64,000 nt of DNA from contig JBFWYD010000006.1 of the NCBI GenBank assembly GCA_050186825.1, positions 1 through 64,000 of the forward strand, read 5' to 3'. Source of the DNA: NORP233 sp050186825 (GTDB lineage Bacteria; Planctomycetota; J058). Each line of letters starts with the position of its first letter. Within the stretch, counting starts at the first letter, position 1. Positions 55,149 to 64,000 of the stretch are shown here, piece by piece. Made by a program: the position numbers and the translations under genes. The notes beneath the pieces are model-generated. The model searched no databases. It saw only the letters and a list, made by a program, of their open reading frames with translations, and was not told where the DNA came from.

Positions 55149-55814
55149 TCAGAAGATGTCGCGGAACAGGCTGTGGCGAATGAACCACACCGCGAAGGCC
55201 TGGGCGATCGCCACGATCACGCCCACCAGCAGCGGGAGCAGGACCGGGGCCTGCCCCGCGCCCGCGTCGCGCGCGGCCCGACAGGCCGCGTGCTGGACCC
55301 AGTAGGCCGCGGCCGCGAAGCCGATCGGGGGCGCGACCAGCAGGCCCACCGCCAGGGCCGGCGGGATCGTGGCCCCGAGCTTCAGCGCCACGCCCGCGTA
55401 GATCAGCCCGAGGAGCACGTAGGCCACGCCGCCCGCGACCTGGAGCCGCCGCCCGCGCGTGGCCTGGCCCATGGCGATCAGGTTCTGCCCGGCCAGCAGG
55501 GCGGAGAGCCAGAACTGGCCGGCCGCGAGCAGGATCGCCCAGCTGGGGTAGAGGTCCACGTGGCGCGCAGCCTGCCCCACCCGACGCAGCTTGATCCGCT
55601 GGAGCGTGTCGTCGACCTCGCGGCGCTCCGCCGGGGTCAGCCCGCCCGCGCGCTTGGCGGGCGGGATGTCGCCCTGGGTCACCTTCTGGCGGGTGATCAC
55701 CTCGAGGCGGTCGCAGCCGCTGCAGCGGATCGAGTCGCCGATGCGCAGGCCGCTCAGGTCGAGCGAGGCCTGGCAACCCTGGCAGATCAGGCGCGGGGCG
55801 AGGGTGACGCTCAT
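55149..55814 (-). CDS. Zinc-ribbon membrane protein
   Basis: 221 aa. The N-terminus carries a zinc ribbon (CQGC...CSGC at residues 11-34), then a helical linker (DDTLQRIKLRRV) and four membrane helices (about 92-112, 122-145, 148-172, 198-215). The fold resembles small Planctomycetota membrane proteins with an N-terminal zinc finger, but I do not recognise a named family. The ATG at 55814 gives the cysteines at the start. Its nearest same-strand neighbour upstream is the lipoprotein gene, 65 bp away. Confidence 0.65.
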   Translation of the reverse strand: MSVTLAPRLICQGCQASLDLSGLRIGDSIRCSGCDRLEVITRQKVTQGDIPPAKRAGGLTPAERREVDDTLQRIKLRRVGQAARHVDLYPSWAILLAAGQFWLSALLAGQNLIAMGQATRGRRLQVAGGVAYVLLGLIYAGVALKLGATIPPALAVGLLVAPPIGFAAAAYWVQHAACRAARDAGAGQAPVLLPLLVGVIVAIAQAFAVWFIRHSLFRDIF

Positions 55815-55879
55815 GGGGGCAGACTCTAACCCGGGAGGCGCCCGCGGCGCAGGCGCGTCGCGGACACCGAGGGAAGGCG

Positions 55880-57142
55880 CTACAGCGCCCGGACCACCGG
55901 ACCCACGACGACGGGAGCCTCGGGCTCGGCCTCCGGCTCCGGCGCGGGATCGGCCTGCGGCGCGGGATCGGCCTGCGGCGCGGGATCGGCCTGCGGCGCG
56001 GGATCGGCCTGCGGCGTGCGGGCCGGGAGCCCGTGGCGGAAGAAGGACAGGTCGCGCGGGTCGACCCCCGCGTCGAGCAGCAGCCGGGTGGCGCCCGGGG
56101 CGTCGCTCGCGAGCACGGGGCGGGAGCCGGTGAAGGTCACCAGCCGGCCGTAGTGACCGCCCTGGGCCACGAAGCGTCCCCAGCTCACGTCGTTGCGGGC
56201 GAGCCACAGCGCGAGCTGCGCGGGGCGCGGATCGGTGTGCCGGCGCGCGCAGAGCTCGACCATCAGGCGGTCCTCCGCGGAGTCGGCGGGGAAGCGCGCC
56301 AGGGTGAGCGGGCGGCCCTCCTCGGGGGCGAGCAGCTCGAAGCTCGCGCAGGCCACGGGGACCTGCACGCGCGTCGACTGCTCGCCGGCGCGCAGCCGGA
56401 GCACGGGGGCGCGCAGGAAGGCGAGGTCCTGGGCGGGCGGCCACTGCCCGTAGCGGCGCTCCTCCTCGGGGCGCACCCAGCGCTCGCCCACCTCGTCGCC
56501 CTGCCGGAAGTCCGCGAGCAACCAGGGCTGCGCGAGCAGCTCCTGGGGCGAGCGGGGCGACGCGCGGTCCGGGTCGGCGTCGAGAGACGCAGGCGCAGGC
56601 CCGTCGGCCGCGCCGGTCGTGACCGGGATCCCGTAGGCCCCGGGCGGAAAGGCGACCGCCAGCGCGCCCTGGGTGGCGCCGGGGCGGCGGCGTATCGTCA
56701 GCTCCACGAAGCCGTCGTACCCGGCGCGCTGGTAGACGGCCTCGATCTCCACCACCCCGCCGGCCTCGTCGAAGGCGTAGAGGTCGGGGTGCGCGGCGAT
56801 CAGGCGCGCGGCCAGCTCCCGCGCCCCCTGCTCGTAGCAGCGCTCGACCTGGGCGCTGGCCTGGGCCAGACCGACCCGCGCCGCGTCCGCCGAGATCTCC
56901 GCGCCCTGCTGGGCCAGGACCTCGGCCTCGCGGGTCCGCCGGGCGCGGTGGCGCGCGAGCGAGGCCTCGACCTCGCGGTCGCCCACGCCGAGGCGCGGCG
57001 CCTGCTGGGCGCGGTAGGGGACGAGCGCCTGGCTGACGTAGCTCTGGCGGTAGTGGTCCCAACGACCGTCGTAGCTCGTGCTCGAGCAGCCCGCGGCCAG
57101 GGTGAGCAAGGCGGCGGTCAGGGAGAGTCGGCCGAGGTTCAT
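55880..57142 (-). CDS. Lipoprotein of unknown function with C-terminal PQADPA repeats
   Basis: 420 aa. A classical lipobox (LTLAAGC, Cys19) follows the signal helix; GGAAGGA precedes the ATG. The N-terminal half is helical and rich in Arg/Glu, the middle beta-rich (VEIEAVYQRAGYDGFVELTIRRRPG, LRLRAGEQSTRVQVPVAC). The tail contains four PQADPA units encoded by 18-bp tandem repeats (55941-56012) and ends in Pro/Glu-rich sequence. The ATG overlaps the stop of the small upstream gene (ATGA). No domain was recognised. Confidence 0.72.
   Translation of the reverse strand: MNLGRLSLTAALLTLAAGCSSTSYDGRWDHYRQSYVSQALVPYRAQQAPRLGVGDREVEASLARHRARRTREAEVLAQQGAEISADAARVGLAQASAQVERCYEQGARELAARLIAAHPDLYAFDEAGGVVEIEAVYQRAGYDGFVELTIRRRPGATQGALAVAFPPGAYGIPVTTGAADGPAPASLDADPDRASPRSPQELLAQPWLLADFRQGDEVGERWVRPEEERRYGQWPPAQDLAFLRAPVLRLRAGEQSTRVQVPVACASFELLAPEEGRPLTLARFPADSAEDRLMVELCARRHTDPRPAQLALWLARNDVSWGRFVAQGGHYGRLVTFTGSRPVLASDAPGATRLLLDAGVDPRDLSFFRHGLPARTPQADPAPQADPAPQADPAPQADPAPEPEAEPEAPVVVGPVVRAL
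55941..56012 (-). repeat. 18-bp tandem repeat, four copies, in the lipoprotein gene
   Basis: GGCGCGGGATCGGCCTGC is present four times without interruption. On the minus strand it encodes Ala/Gln/Asp/Pro hexapeptides forming a flexible tail. Copy number can change without frameshift. Confidence 0.85.
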
Positions 57143-57387
57143 GGGGCTTCGTCCTTCCGGCGGCGCGGGCTGGCTACGCCAGCGAGCTTAGCGATCGACG
57201 CATAGCTGGGAACGGGTCGCGCGCGAAGACGAAAGGAGGGAGGTCCGAACCCGGTAACCGGCGAACCTCCCTCGATCCACGTCCACCGACTCGGCTCCGC
57301 GACCCACGTGGCCCCCAGCCACCCAGCGAACTCAGGGAAGTCGGCCAGGGGGCTGGGGGTACCTCGTGAGAGTTGGAACACGCGCAT
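57139..57387 (-). CDS. Small hypothetical protein coupled to the lipoprotein gene
   Basis: 82 aa. An ATG with GGAG six bases upstream and a stop overlapping the lipoprotein start (ATGA) suggest real translation. The peptide has an unusually high content of Trp, Pro and Gly (GWLGATWVAEPSRWTWIEGG) and an Arg/Lys-rich C-terminus. It matches no family I know. It could also be a remnant of a longer gene, since the frame extends upstream without clear coding character. Confidence 0.42.
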   Translation of the reverse strand: MRVFQLSRGTPSPLADFPEFAGWLGATWVAEPSRWTWIEGGSPVTGFGPPSFRLRARPVPSYASIAKLAGVASPRRRKDEAP

Positions 57388-57481
57388 GGTTGCTCCGGAT
57401 GGCGCGAGTGGGAAGGGGTGCGGCCCTAAGTGGCCCAGCCCGACGGGCTTGACCGCCCATCGCCCGCTATCCTCTCGGACC

Positions 57482-58030
57482 ATGAGCGACACCGACGAGG
57501 TCCAGGTCCCCGCCGAACAGGCCCGCGCCCTGGCGATCATCCAGCTGGCGCTGCTCGCGGGCGTGTTCGCCTACGCCGTGGTGGTGGTGATCCTGACCCG
57601 CCAGCCACCGGCCCAGACCGTCGTCACCGAGGCGGCCCTCAAGAACGCCCAGATCCTCAGCGGGGCGAACGCCTTCGTGGCGCTCCAGTGCTTCGGCGCG
57701 GCCTTCTTCACGTTCCGGATGCTCTCCAGCCCGGACCGGATCCGCGCGGCCTGCCCCAAGACCAGCGACGCCGCCGCGCTGGCCGAGGCCGGGCTGAACG
57801 TGCTGCGCGCGGCGATCATCGTGCGCGCCGCCCTGCTCGAGGCCCCCGCCCTCTTCTCCCTGACCGTGATCTTCCTCAGCCACGGGACGGGCGTGCTCGC
57901 CGAGCACTCCTGGGTGTGGCTGAACCTGATCCCCGTGCTGATCTTCTTCGGGCTCAGCGCGGCCAGCTTCGTCACGCCCGAGCGGCTCCAGGCGCTCCTG
58001 CGCGAGCGGCTCGCGGGGCTCGCGGCGTGA
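57482..58030 (+). CDS. Membrane protein of unknown function
   Basis: 182 aa with about four membrane helices (near 18-40, 62-80, 108-132, 140-165). The short cytoplasmic N-terminus is acidic (MSDTDEVQVPAEQ). It lacks recognisable motifs. The stop overlaps the GTG of the next gene (GTGA), so both are probably made together. It heads the plus-strand run that ends at the right edge. Confidence 0.7.
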   Translation: MSDTDEVQVPAEQARALAIIQLALLAGVFAYAVVVVILTRQPPAQTVVTEAALKNAQILSGANAFVALQCFGAAFFTFRMLSSPDRIRAACPKTSDAAALAEAGLNVLRAAIIVRAALLEAPALFSLTVIFLSHGTGVLAEHSWVWLNLIPVLIFFGLSAASFVTPERLQALLRERLAGLAA

Positions 58031-58947
58031 TCGGCCGGGTCGCCCTCGCGCTGCTCCTGCTCGCGCCCGTGGCCGGCGCGCAGGAGCCCGCCCGCCACGA
58101 CCTGCGCGCCCGCCACACCGCGCAGGTCGGGGACGAGGTGCAGGTGGTCGAGCGCGAGCGGATGCGCCAGCGCTTCCGGCTCGAGCGCGACGGGCAGGTC
58201 CTCGAGGAGGGCAAGGAGGCGACCGGCACCGAGCAGCGCTACCTCCGTCGCGTCGAGGCCGTGGCCGACGGCGTGATCACGGGCGAGTGGCGCCGCTACG
58301 AGCTCGTGAAGCACCTCGGCGAGCCAGAGCAGGAGGAGCGCTACGAGCCCGCGATCGAGCTGCGCGTGGCGCTGCGGGAGGACCGCCGCAGCTACGCGCG
58401 CGTGGGCGACGCCGCCCAGCCGCTGCCCAGGCTGCTCCACGCCGCGATCGAGCGCGAGACGGCGGGCAAGGTCGAGCGCAAGCGGGAGGACGCGCCCTAC
58501 CTGGCGCTGTTCCCCGAGCGGCCCGTCGCCGTGGGCGAGGAGTGGGTCGTGGCCCCGGCCCGCCTCGCGAAGGTCCTGACCCTCGACCCGCGCCACGTGG
58601 GGAGCGCGGCCTCCAGCGCGCGCGCGCGGCTCAAGGCGGTCGACGCGAGCGCGGGGCGGCGCTTCTACGAGGTCGAGCTGAGCTTCTCGCTCGCGCTCAC
58701 GCACGTGCTCGAGCAGCCGGTCCAGTCGCCGGGCACGCTCAGCGGCAAGCTCGAGCTCGGGCTCAGCCCCGACGGGCCGCGGCGCTACGCGCGGGTCCAG
58801 GCGGTGATGGAGTATCAGGGCCCGTGTCCGGGGCAGGACGTCCCGCCCGGGTCGCAGCTCAAGCTCCGGCTCGAGCTCGAGAACACCGACGAGCGCACGC
58901 CGCCGCCGCCTCGCCCCGCCGGCCCCGCGCCGCCCGGGCGCGGCTGA
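58027..58947 (+). CDS. Secreted protein of unknown function
   Basis: 306 aa from GTG. A Sec signal peptide (ALALLLLAPVAGAQ) precedes a mostly beta domain (HTAQVGDEVQVVERER, GVITGEWRRYELVKHL, FYEVELSFSLALTHVLEQP, LSGKLELGLSPDGPRRYARVQAVMEYQG). The series of amphipathic strands resembles lipid-binding or TPM-like periplasmic folds, without a firm match. The C-terminus is Pro-rich. It shares a GTGA overlap with the membrane protein gene upstream. Confidence 0.65.
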   Translation: MIGRVALALLLLAPVAGAQEPARHDLRARHTAQVGDEVQVVERERMRQRFRLERDGQVLEEGKEATGTEQRYLRRVEAVADGVITGEWRRYELVKHLGEPEQEERYEPAIELRVALREDRRSYARVGDAAQPLPRLLHAAIERETAGKVERKREDAPYLALFPERPVAVGEEWVVAPARLAKVLTLDPRHVGSAASSARARLKAVDASAGRRFYEVELSFSLALTHVLEQPVQSPGTLSGKLELGLSPDGPRRYARVQAVMEYQGPCPGQDVPPGSQLKLRLELENTDERTPPPPRPAGPAPPGRG

Positions 58948-58968
58948 GGCGCTCTATACTCCTACGCC

Positions 58969-60599
<1,631 letters not shown>

Positions 60600-60603
<4 letters not shown>

Positions 60604-62702
60604 GCAAGGGCGCGGGGAAGCCGAAGCCGAAGAAGCAGGCCGCCAAGCGGGCGACCGGGCGAGCGGCGGCGTCGGCGAAGAAGAAGGCCGGCAAGCGCGG
60701 CGCGACCAAGCCCGCCGCCAGGGGGCCGCGCACCTCCCGACGGACGGAGGAGGAGCTCGAGGAGGGGTCCGCCGCGGACGCGCCCGCGAAGACCAAGGGC
60801 AAGGTCAAGTCGCCGACGAAGGGCGAGGTCGGAAGGGCCAAGGACGCGAAGGCCAAGGCCAAGGACGCCAAGCCCAGGGCCGCGAAGGCGAAGGGCGCGA
60901 AGGGCGCCAAGGCCAGGCCCGGGAGCGGGCGAAAGGCGGCGGGGAGCGCCGCGCCGCCCGAGGACGAGGCGCCGCTCGAGGCGGCCGACGACGGGGGCGA
61001 GGACGAGGCCGGAGAGCAGGGCGAGGACGGCCCGCGCGCGCGGGGAGGCGGCGGCGGGCTCGAGGGCTTCGACGACGCGGAGCGCCCGGCGGGCGGCAAG
61101 CGGCGCGGGCGGCCCTCGCGCCAGTGGCTGGAGCTGATCGAGCGCCTGGTGGAGACGGCGCGGGCCAGCAACGGCAAGCTCCCCTACGCCGAGCTCGAGG
61201 CGACCCTGCTCGAGGAGCTCAACGACGCGGGCCGCCTCGACGAGCTCGTGACCACCCTCGAGGAGCGCGGCGTGCTCGTCGAGGGCGACCAGGACGGAAT
61301 CGCGCTCGCCGCCACCGACGACCCCGACCCGGTCCAGGCCTACTTCAACGACATGCACGACATCCCCCTCCTCTCGCACGAGGAGGAGGTCGAGGTCACC
61401 ACCGCGCTGTTCCAGGCCAAGGAGGAGCTGCGCGATCTGGTGCTCGCCACGCGCCTCGGCGCGCTGGAGGGGGTGCGCCTGCTCGAGCGCGCCAGCGGCG
61501 GCAAGCTGTTCTTCGAGCGGATCATCGGCGCGGCGCGCCTCGAGGGCGGGCGCGCCGCGCGCCTCGCCGCCAAGGCGCAGCTCGCGCGCGACCTCGAGCG
61601 CGTGCGCGCGCTCCTCGACGAGGGCGACGGGCTGCGCGCCCAGCTCCTCCAGCGGCGCGGGGCCGCGCGCAGCGGCGAGCAGATCCTGGCGGCCAAGGCC
61701 GGGATGCGGCGCGTCGCCGCCGAGCTCGGGCGCGTGCTCTCGGACTACGACTACGACGTGGCGATCTCGCTCGAGGTGGCGCGCGCGCTCGACCAGACGC
61801 TCCGGCGCATGTTCCGCCTGCGCCTGCTCGCCCGCGAGCGCGCCCACGACCCGGCCACGCGCGAGGCCCTGCTCGAGGAGCTGGCCCAGCTCGAGGGCGA
61901 GCAGTGGGAGCGGCCGGGCGACCTCCAGCGCCGCGTGCGCCGCAAGATCGACCCCCTGCTCCAGGGCTACGCCCGCGACAAGGTCCGCCTGGCCCGCGGG
62001 AACCTGCGCCTCGTGATCAGCATCGCCAAGCGCTACCGCAACCGCGGGATGGGCTTCCTGGACCTGATCCAGGAGGGCAACTCGGGCCTGATGCGCGCGA
62101 TCGAGAAGTTCGACCCGCGCCGCGGCTTCAAGTTCAGCACCTACGCCACGTGGTGGATCCGCCAGGCCGTGACCCGGGCCCTGGCCGAGAAGTCGCGCAT
62201 GATCCGCGTCCCGGTCTACCTGACCGACGTGCTCCAGAAGGTGCGCCGGCTCTCGCGCGAGCTCGACGAGGCCACCGGTCGCCCCCTGGACCTCCACCAG
62301 ATGGCGCGCGTGATCGGGGTCGCGCCCCAGGAGGCCGAGCGCGTGCTCAAGGCGGCGCGCGCGCCGATCTCGCTCGACACCCCCTACACCGACGACGCCG
62401 AGGGCGACTTCGGCGACTACCTCGAGGACAGAGGCGCGCCGCGCCCCGACGCCGGGGTCCAGCGCGCGCTCCTGGCCGAGCAGATCCGCGGCGTGCTCTC
62501 CGACCTGCCCGTGCGCGAGCGCGAGGTGATCGTGCTCCGCTACGGGCTCGACGGCGGGCGCGTGCACACCCTCGAGGAGCTCGGGCGCCGCTTCAACGTC
62601 ACGCGCGAGCGCGTGCGCCAGATCGAGATCCGCGCCATCCGCAAGCTCCAGGCGCCCAACCGCGCGGCCTGCCTGGAGAGCTTCCTGGACGTGCTCCAGT
62701 AG
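60600..62702 (+). CDS. rpoD: Sigma-70 family RNA polymerase sigma factor (primary type) with Lys/Ala-rich tail
   Basis: 700 aa from GTG. Residues 1-120 are rich in Lys, Ala, Pro and Gly (AKAKDAKPRAAKAKGAKGAK), like histone H1-type tails. Sigma region 1.2 is DPVQAYFNDMHDIPLLSHEEE (about 240-262). Region 2 is NLRLVISIAKRYRNRGMGFLDLIQEGNSGLMRAIEKFDPRRGFKFSTYATWWIRQAV (about 463-520) with RMIRVPVYLTD after it, region 3 follows, and region 4 has the HTH EELGRRFNVTRERVRQIEIRAIRKLQ. A helical insertion separates regions 1.2 and 2. The pattern fits group 1/2 sigma factors, possibly not the housekeeping copy. Only the assignment to the family is certain. It is coupled to the HEAT gene by GTGA. Confidence 0.9.
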
Positions 62703-62709
62703 GAGTCCC

Positions 62710-62847
62710 ATGAGCGACGCCCCGCCCCCCTTGAGCGAGGACCAGACCAGCGGGCGCCTGTTCGTGCGCTGGAACGCGGCTGCGCTGGCCCTGGCGCTGC
62801 TGCTGCTCGTGCTCGGCGTCGCGCTGGTGCGCGCCGGCTACCGGTAG
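62710..62847 (+). CDS. Tiny single-span membrane protein
   Basis: 45 aa; AGGAG lies four bases before the ATG. A polar N-terminus (about 1-21) leads into one hydrophobic helix (ALALALLLLVLGVALV) and a basic end (RAGYR). It starts 7 bp after the sigma factor stop and ends 9 bp before the SDR gene, so it is probably in the same transcript. It may interact with the larger membrane proteins around it; the function is unknown. Confidence 0.6.
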   Translation: MSDAPPPLSEDQTSGRLFVRWNAAALALALLLLVLGVALVRAGYR

Positions 62848-62856
62848 GCGGCGCGC

Positions 62857-63594
62857 GTGCGGATCGTGATCACGGGCGCCACCTCGGGGCTGGGCGCGGA
62901 GCTGGCCCGCCAGTACGCGGGCGACGGGGCCACGCACCTGGGCCTGGTCGGGCGGCGCGCGGAGCTGCTCGAGGAGGTGGCCGGCGCCTGCCGCGCGCTG
63001 GGCTGCGAGGTGCGCACCTACACCCAGGACGTGAGCGACCCCGACGGCATGGTCGCCCTGGCCGCGGACTTCGTGGGCTGGGCCGGCGGCGCGGACCTCG
63101 TGATCGCCAACGCCGGGCTGGGCATGCCCGATCGCATCCTCCAGGGCGACCCGCGCCCGCTCGGCAAGATGCTCACGGTCAACGTGAACGGGGTCGTGAA
63201 CACGATCCTGCCCTTCCTCCCGACCATGAAGGCGCAGGGGGCGGGGCAGGTGGTGGCCGTCGCCTCGCAGGCGGGCTTCCGGGCCACCCCCGGGCACGCC
63301 GGCTACGCGGCCACCAAGATCGCGGTCCGCACCCTGATGGACGGCTGGGACTACGAGTTGCGCCCGCTGGGGATCGCGACCACCACCATCAACCCGGGCT
63401 TCGTGGTCTCGGAGATGACGGCCAAGAACCGCTTTCCGATGCCCTTCATCCTCTCGACCGACGTGGCCGTGCGGCGGATGCGCAAGGCGATCCGCCGCCG
63501 CCGCCGGACCTACACCTTCCCCCGCCGGCTGTTCGCGCTGATCCTCCTGCTGCTGGTCCTGCCGCGCTTCGTGGTCGCGCGGGTCCGCGGGTGA
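62857..63594 (+). CDS. Short-chain dehydrogenase/reductase
   Basis: 245 aa from GTG. Classical SDR: TGATSGLG cofactor loop (6-13), NAG (85-87), and catalytic Ser137, Tyr150 and Lys154 (VASQAG ... GYAATK). The PGFVVSEMT segment follows. A C-terminal hydrophobic tail (about 222-240, LFALILLLLVLPRFVVARV) suggests attachment to the membrane, as in lipid-acting SDRs. The substrate is unknown. The next gene overlaps its stop (GTGA). Confidence 0.9.
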   Translation: MRIVITGATSGLGAELARQYAGDGATHLGLVGRRAELLEEVAGACRALGCEVRTYTQDVSDPDGMVALAADFVGWAGGADLVIANAGLGMPDRILQGDPRPLGKMLTVNVNGVVNTILPFLPTMKAQGAGQVVAVASQAGFRATPGHAGYAATKIAVRTLMDGWDYELRPLGIATTTINPGFVVSEMTAKNRFPMPFILSTDVAVRRMRKAIRRRRRTYTFPRRLFALILLLLVLPRFVVARVRG

Positions 63595-64000
63595 GCGAGC
63601 AGGACGACCCCTTCGCGCCGCTGCGCGGGATGCAGCTCCCGCGCCCGGGGGCCCCGCTCCCGCCCGCGCCGGGCGAGCTCCCCGGGGGGCCGCCCCTGGC
63701 GACGCCGCAGCCCGAGGCCTGGAGCTGGCCGACCCTCCGGCGCGGGCTGGTGCGCGGCGGCTTCGACCTGGTCGTGGCGCTGCTCTCGCTTGGCGTGCTG
63801 GCCTGGCAGATCGCTGCCTACGTGACCTGGGACTGGTGGCTGGGCGCCGCGGCCCGGCTCGCGGGCGGCGTGGCGCTGGTCGCCGCGCTGGCGCTGGTCG
63901 AGCGCTGGCTGGCCGAGCGCCCCGCGGCGCCCTCGGGCCGCGCCTGGCTCACCCTCGGCCTGGGGCTGTTCCTCACCCGCGTGATCGAGTTCGCCTGGTC
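63591..64000 (+). CDS. Membrane protein, truncated by the window end
   Basis: The GTG start overlaps the stop of the SDR gene (GTGA); 136 codons are visible and the frame is still open at the window end. The first 45 residues are Pro/Gly/Leu-rich (LPPAPGELPGGPPLATP). They are followed by several hydrophobic segments (FDLVVALLSLGVLAWQIAAYV, AGGVALVAALALV and LTLGLGLFLTRV). It is probably a polytopic membrane protein; no family can be assigned from this part. Confidence 0.65.
   Translation, partial: MSEQDDPFAPLRGMQLPRPGAPLPPAPGELPGGPPLATPQPEAWSWPTLRRGLVRGGFDLVVALLSLGVLAWQIAAYVTWDWWLGAAARLAGGVALVAALALVERWLAERPAAPSGRAWLTLGLGLFLTRVIEFAW

Overview
This window is about 72-73% G+C by eye, densely coding, and free of rRNA, tRNA and CRISPR. 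Several traits point to a large-genome Gram-negative bacterium. They are very long Ser/Thr protein kinases ending in SUMF1 (C-type-lectin-like) domains, caspase-like proteins, NHL and TolB beta-propeller lipoproteins, and a MoxR-DUF58-BatA-VWA cluster whose last member carries a glutamine-amidotransferase-like domain. That combination fits Planctomycetota best, with Myxococcota as the alternative. GTG starts and 4-bp ATGA/GTGA overlaps are common, so many genes are translationally coupled.

Layout. 1-1442 holds no convincing gene; it is packed with inverted repeats, simple repeats and an array of 14-bp palindromes in 152-bp units. 1443-18794 is a minus-strand signalling region. One operon there encodes an NHL-propeller lipoprotein, a transmembrane kinase-SUMF1 protein and a caspase-like lipoprotein without catalytic residues. 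A second encodes another kinase-SUMF1 protein, MogA, a rhomboid protease carrying an inserted trypsin-like protease, and an ElaA-type acetyltransferase. 18964-20807 is a fatty-acyl-AMP ligase plus carrier protein pair. 20868-26974 (minus) holds a fibronectin/TolB lipoprotein, a catalytically intact caspase with an EF-hand loop and a SUMF1 domain, and a membrane-anchored receiver-like protein. 27069-30509 is an accessory stretch: a zinc-ribbon protein, a candidate ADP-ribosyltransferase with a small companion ORF, a REP-type (Y1) transposase and a small HTH-like ORF.

30592-40869 is mainly metabolic: an ArsM-like methyltransferase, leucyl/arginyl-protein transferase (bpt), a PlsC-like acyltransferase, a YpsA/SLOG protein, ExbD, the three-gene succinate dehydrogenase operon followed by a PTS EIIA protein, an acyl-CoA dehydrogenase and a secreted protein. 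41051-44323 is a large OmpA / peptidoglycan-binding / M15-peptidase-like protein. 44530-51346 is the MoxR-VWA cluster, followed by a second EIIA protein. 52291-57387 holds an AlkB-like dioxygenase, a HEAT/SH3/VWA protein, a GNAT enzyme and envelope proteins. 57482-64000 is a plus-strand run of envelope proteins, a HEAT-repeat protein, a primary-type sigma-70 factor with a lysine/alanine-rich tail, a tiny membrane protein, a short-chain dehydrogenase and a membrane protein cut by the window edge.

The most unusual items are the palindrome array and MITE-like inverted repeats at 1-1442, the rhomboid interrupted by a trypsin-like domain, and the NHL lipoprotein / kinase-SUMF1 / pseudo-caspase operon with a complete EF-hand caspase-SUMF1 protein encoded nearby.
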